Position numbers and translations under genes: made by a program | Shown: positions 60,705 through 64,000 of the stretch, piece after piece | Layout of the letters: the number at the start of each line of letters is the position of its first letter | Numbering within the stretch: the stretch's first letter is position 1 | DNA from: an uncultured Sphaerochaeta sp. | Lineage (GTDB): Bacteria; Spirochaetota; Spirochaetia; Sphaerochaetales; Sphaerochaetaceae | Length of the DNA: 64,000 nucleotides | Assembly: GCF_963677075.1 (NCBI RefSeq) | Contig: NZ_OY781873.1 | Span: 620,001-684,000, forward strand | Direction: 5' to 3' | Notes under the pieces: model-generated | Seen by the model: the letters and a program-made list of their open reading frames with translations, nothing else | What the model was told of the DNA's origin: nothing | Database searches by the model: none

Positions 60705-60733
60705 ATCATACCTTTGGAGTGCTGTTCAGTCAA
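60705..60733 (-). promoter_or_regulatory. leuS promoter, leaderless type
   Basis: TTGACT (60728-60733), a 17-bp spacer and TATGAT (60705-60710) on the minus strand end seven bases before the leuS ATG. It lies in the 52-bp gap after the CBS-domain gene and is the clearest leaderless promoter in the window. Confidence 0.75.
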
Positions 60734-60749
60734 CGCATGAAAGCATTTC

Positions 60750-62012
60750 TCAGAGGGTTCCATCATCCACAGTGGGAGAAAATTCCACTGCTTCCATCCT
60801 GTTTCCCTTCATGGAGATGATTCTGAAGGTACCGAGCTGTGACTGCACCACATCCCCTTCATCAGGGATGTTCCCAATCTGGTCAAGCAGGTATGCAGCA
60901 ACCGTACTGGTTTTCTGCTTGCATGCATCGGTATCGAGGTCCAGTTCATCTACTAGTTGCTGGAATGGGGTATCTGCCATAACTAGGAAGGTGCCCGGGT
61001 TTTTCTCCCTCTCCACGATACGGTCAGGATACCTCCGTTCATGCTCATCATAGAGCTCTCCAAACAGTTGCTCGGCTACATCCTCCATGGTGACCACACC
61101 GCTGAACCCACCATACTCATCCAGAACGATTGCTTGCTGGAGCTTGGCTTTCTTGAAGCGGAAAAAGACATCATCAAGATGCATTTGTTCTGGGACAAAA
61201 ATTGGTTCTCGGATAATGGAAGAGATCGGGCGTCCCATCTGTTTTTTCAGCTGCGTGCGAAGAATGTCACGAACCAGTACAATACCGATGATATTCTCCG
61301 GGCTTCCATGAAAAACAGGGATACGACTGAATCCCGCTTTTACAATGGAAGGGAATGCATCACGAATGGTGAGCTCGTCACTGATGCAAAATACATTGGT
61401 CCTATGGGTCATGATGGTTCTTACTTGGGTTTCACTGAAATGGATTGCCCGTTGCATGAGATCCGATTCATAGCGATCCACCAGACCGACATCCTCAGCT
61501 GCGTCGACCATATGCATCACCCCTTCAGTGGTGATGGTCGGTTCAGCGTGGGAGGCAAAGACCCTGGTGATAATCGCAGAGAAATGCCTAAGCAACCAGA
61601 CCACAGGAAACAGTACTATTTCGAGGAAACGCAATGGATATGCCATGAAAACAGCAATTTTCATGTTATGGGTGAGCGCTAATTGTTTTGGTGTGATCTC
61701 GCCAAAAATGAGGATAACCAGGGTAAGTAAACCGGTAGCATACCCAACTGGCTGACTGGAAAAGAACTCGATGGAGAACGTGGTGACCAGGGATGATACC
61801 GTGATATTCACTACATTGTTTCCCACCAGAACGGTCGTGATGAGCTCTTCAGGCTTTTGGCTAAGTTTATACACCAATTTAGCCGCACGTTTCTTGCGGT
61901 TATCCAGAATTTTGAGTTGCACAAAAGAGAGTGAGGTAAATGCCGTCTCTGTGGCAGAAAAGACTCCAGAGAGGATCAACAGGATGATGATGGCGGTTAG
62001 TTGTACGTGCAT
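60750..62012 (-). CDS. CNNM/TlyC-type membrane protein with CBS domains
   Basis: A 420-residue protein with a DUF21/CNNM transmembrane domain (about 1-190, including [15 protein letters not shown] and GEITPKQLA). A CBS pair follows (about 205-330, [47 protein letters not shown]), then a C-terminal CorC/HlyC domain (about 345-420). Relatives take part in magnesium or cobalt transport and were formerly called hemolysins. GGGAGG precedes the ATG at 62012 by six bases. corA lies about 1 kb upstream on the same strand, so two divalent-metal genes are close. Confidence 0.9.
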   Translation of the reverse strand: MHVQLTAIIILLILSGVFSATETAFTSLSFVQLKILDNRKKRAAKLVYKLSQKPEELITTVLVGNNVVNITVSSLVTTFSIEFFSSQPVGYATGLLTLVILIFGEITPKQLALTHNMKIAVFMAYPLRFLEIVLFPVVWLLRHFSAIITRVFASHAEPTITTEGVMHMVDAAEDVGLVDRYESDLMQRAIHFSETQVRTIMTHRTNVFCISDELTIRDAFPSIVKAGFSRIPVFHGSPENIIGIVLVRDILRTQLKKQMGRPISSIIREPIFVPEQMHLDDVFFRFKKAKLQQAIVLDEYGGFSGVVTMEDVAEQLFGELYDEHERRYPDRIVEREKNPGTFLVMADTPFQQLVDELDLDTDACKQKTSTVAAYLLDQIGNIPDEGDVVQSQLGTFRIISMKGNRMEAVEFSPTVDDGTL

Positions 62013-62030
62013 GTACACCTCCCAGCCACT

Positions 62031-62062
62031 GACAAACAAAACGGGTGTTCAATTGAGCACCC
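62031..62062 (-). terminator. probable terminator of the corA-GNAT transcript
   Basis: GGGTG (62043-62047) and CACCC (62058-62062) enclose a partly self-complementary TTCAATTGA loop. On the minus strand the stem is followed by GTTTTGTTTG. The tail is short, so confidence is moderate. Confidence 0.5.
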
Positions 62063-62178
62063 CATACTAGGTAACGGGTCTTCCATAATGAAATCAGTAT
62101 AGCAACAGTTTCACCCACCAGACAAGTGGAATAGACCAGGAGGGAAGGAAAAAGGTTTTCCGAGCCAAATGCCTTGGT

Positions 62179-62991
62179 TTATAGGGTGTAGACCATCTCG
62201 CTCTGGGTAAGGAGAAGGGAGAATCCCATGTGAGTCAATAGACCATTGATGTCCACACAATCACTGGATATATTCAGGATTCCCAGTGTTGGCGTTTCTG
62301 TACAGTTTTTTGCTGCAATGATGGCTCTTTTGGCGAATCCTTGCCTTCGGTATTGTGGTTTAATATAGATTTGGGCTATTGAACCTTTAGTGGGATTGAA
62401 GCAAATAACCCCGTGTTTGACAGAGTCCTGCACAATGTCATAGGCGGTAAATCCCCCACGACTAATACATGCATCGCTGTTCTGCCAGCTGGGGATACAG
62501 TCTCCAGAAGGGATATTGATGCGCTCCTGTTTCTGCAACTGGACAGAGGATGTGTCTTCCAGCATTTCTTTCTTGATTTGGTAGCAAAGTAGGCTTCTTG
62601 TGATGGTAAACCCGTGACTCAGATACAATTTCTTTGCTCGTTCATTTGTGTCGATAACCTCCAGGAAGAAGGAGGTGAAACCACGTTGCTTGATATGTGC
62701 AAGCGTGGCATCGATCAATTGGTGGGCATATCCATTCCCCTGATAGGAAGGAATGATACCCGTTCCAGCATCATATGCATAGGTTCCCCTGATTGCGACC
62801 AGGATAAACCCCACCAGTGTGCTCCCATCAAAAAGACCGATGGAGTCTTCAGGGGAGTATCCCAGGGCATGAAGATGTGCTTTCAGTTGTGCCTCGTTCA
62901 TATGGATGGGAACCTCATAGTTGCTGAAGGCCTCATTCAGGACTTGGGCAAGTGTCTCAATAGATATGTGGGTGAGAGGGGATGTTACCAC
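62179..62991 (-). CDS. two-domain GNAT acetyltransferase
   Basis: A 270-residue protein with two GNAT folds. The first (about 30-150) has the acetyl-CoA motif GIIPSYQGNGYAHQLI and FFLEVIDTNERAKKLYLSHGF. The second (about 170-270) has IYIKPQYRRQGFAKRAII, but its end is worn. The substrate is unknown. The start is GTG 62991 (VVTSPLTHISIE) because GGAGG is eight bases upstream; it overlaps the corA stop by seven bases. An ATG-initiated longer frame would overlap corA by 85 bases. Confidence 0.85.
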   Translation of the reverse strand: MVTSPLTHISIETLAQVLNEAFSNYEVPIHMNEAQLKAHLHALGYSPEDSIGLFDGSTLVGFILVAIRGTYAYDAGTGIIPSYQGNGYAHQLIDATLAHIKQRGFTSFFLEVIDTNERAKKLYLSHGFTITRSLLCYQIKKEMLEDTSSVQLQKQERINIPSGDCIPSWQNSDACISRGGFTAYDIVQDSVKHGVICFNPTKGSIAQIYIKPQYRRQGFAKRAIIAAKNCTETPTLGILNISSDCVDINGLLTHMGFSLLLTQSEMVYTL

Positions 62992-64000
62992 CAGCGTTTC
63001 CTCCAGAAATAGTATGCCATCGCGAAGACCACCAGCATACAACACACCAACATTCCATAGAACCCCCACCTATAGGTTGCAAGGGGCATGTATGAGAAAT
63101 TCATCCCATAGAGACCGGTCAGAAAGGTCAAGGGGATGAATATGGTGCTGATAATTGTCAGTACTTTCATGATTGAGTTCATTTTGGTATCGAGGCTGGA
63201 GAGATAGACTTCCATGATACTGCTGACTGTTTCCCTGAGCATCTCACACTCTTCAGCAAGCCAGAGAGCATGGTCTTGGATGTCGGTGAGCAGTATCTTG
63301 GTATTCTTATCCAGAAAGGGGTGTTCCACTCTGATCATGGTGGCGAGGATATCTTTCAGGGGGCTGGTCATCCTCCTCAGCGAGAGAATCTTCGCCTTAT
63401 GCCTGTGGATGGTAGGTGCATCTGTGGAACTCGGCGAAGTAATCACAAGCTGTTCCAGCTCATCGGTCTCATTCTCCAGTTCATCAGCTCTCACCAGGTA
63501 TTGGTCAACAACCCGGTCGATGAGTGTGTGGAAGAGCAAACTACTGTCTCCTCCCTGCAATTTGGTCTGGGGATCTTCCAACTGACGTATGGCAGGGAGG
63601 AATACCTCACTTGCATACTCAGTGATGGAAAGCACCCAATGCTTTCCTAGGAACAGTGAGAGCTGCTGGTCTTCGGTGGTTTCCGTTGGAAGAATTCTCA
63701 GCGTGATGGCCAGATACTGCTCATAGCTGTCGAGTTTCAGGCGTTGATCGGTGGAGAATACATCCTCAAGGCTGAGGGTGGAAAGGGAAAAAGCCTTTGC
63801 AACCTCGACGATAGACATGATATTGGACAGTCCACTGATTTGCACCCAGCAACGTTGGTTCTCTTTCGGTAGTACAAACCCTTCTACCACCTCATATGAC
63901 CCTGCTGAGTAGAGGTGAGTACGAATTCTGGTCGCCTCGGGTTGTCCATCTCCCACAAAGACAAGGGATCCAGCAGCCAGTCCTTCCTTTTTCTTATGGA
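62985..64000 (-). CDS. corA: CorA family magnesium/cobalt transporter (5' end cut by window edge)
   Basis: Pentameric divalent cation channel. The signature YGMNF lies in FIPLTFLTGLYGMNFSYMP, between the two C-terminal membrane helices, and the protein ends WRKRWW. The frame stays open to the right edge: in-frame residues KKKEGLAAGSLVFVGDG precede a GTG at 63956 and match the usual CorA N-terminus (K.GLPPGTLVFTG), so the true start lies beyond 64000. The GNAT gene overlaps its stop. Confidence 0.94.
   Translation of the reverse strand, partial: HKKKEGLAAGSLVFVGDGQPEATRIRTHLYSAGSYEVVEGFVLPKENQRCWVQISGLSNIMSIVEVAKAFSLSTLSLEDVFSTDQRLKLDSYEQYLAITLRILPTETTEDQQLSLFLGKHWVLSITEYASEVFLPAIRQLEDPQTKLQGGDSSLLFHTLIDRVVDQYLVRADELENETDELEQLVITSPSSTDAPTIHRHKAKILSLRRMTSPLKDILATMIRVEHPFLDKNTKILLTDIQDHALWLAEECEMLRETVSSIMEVYLSSLDTKMNSIMKVLTIISTIFIPLTFLTGLYGMNFSYMPLATYRWGFYGMLVCCMLVVFAMAYYFWRKRWW

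Noticed and set aside
1-64000. tRNA or rRNA genes, insertion sequences, prophage
   Set aside because: No cloverleaf-like or rRNA-like segment, no transposase or integrase frame, and no target-site duplications noticed in the gaps.

Overview
The window is a chromosomal origin region, most likely from a spirochaete and probably a relative of Sphaerochaeta. This rests on a combined cyclophilin-FKBP immunophilin of the kind described in treponemes, MurA with Asp at position 115, class III ribonucleotide reductase, FeoAB iron uptake and an oxygen-independent homocysteine route. Together these suggest a fermentative anaerobe. The species cannot be fixed from sequence reading alone. Almost every base is coding. 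I see no insertion sequence, prophage, CRISPR, rRNA or tRNA gene.

Layout. Positions 1-9.3 kb run leftward: parA-parB-immunophilin-radA, then gyrB-gyrA, separated by nfu and a 746-bp non-coding stretch with three parS sites. At 9.5 kb the direction switches: dnaA, oriC (six DnaA boxes and a DnaA-trio array), dnaN, recF, dciA, rpmH, rnpA, yidC and jag run rightward. This is a textbook bacterial origin with leading-strand genes on each side. Positions 17-25.5 kb hold nrdDG under a cobalamin riboswitch, metK under what looks like a SAM-II/SAM-V-type pseudoknot riboswitch, a regulator-transporter pair, a PfkB kinase and murA. A second DnaA-box cluster lies at 25.5-25.8 kb. Positions 25.9-34 kb hold a diguanylate cyclase, the feo operon with two matching palindromic operators, an NtrC-like AAA+ protein without a DNA-binding domain, rsmE and a C-terminal processing protease. 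Positions 34-45 kb hold lgt, an aminopeptidase P, gpmI, an aldo/keto reductase, two membrane proteins, a 1113-residue GH13 protein and pth. Positions 45-52.4 kb hold a six-gene methionine operon. The rest carries nth, a DAHP synthase-prephenate dehydratase fusion, serine dehydratase, leuS, a CBS-domain membrane protein, a double GNAT protein and corA (cut by the window edge).

How the genes work together. The most coherent system is methionine/SAM supply. HcyBio (DUF39), a NIL-ferredoxin and a COG2122 protein should make homocysteine from aspartate semialdehyde. MetH (B12-dependent) and MetF turn it into methionine. MetK makes SAM, apparently under direct SAM control. NrdG uses SAM as a radical cofactor to activate NrdD, and the nrdDG leader senses B12, the cofactor of MetH.

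A second theme is start-site architecture. At least eight genes (parA, the ArsR-like regulator, ctp, lgt, the SDF symporter, aroF-pheA, sdaA, leuS, possibly pth) have a -10 box ending 5-8 nt before the start codon and no Shine-Dalgarno sequence, which predicts leaderless mRNAs.
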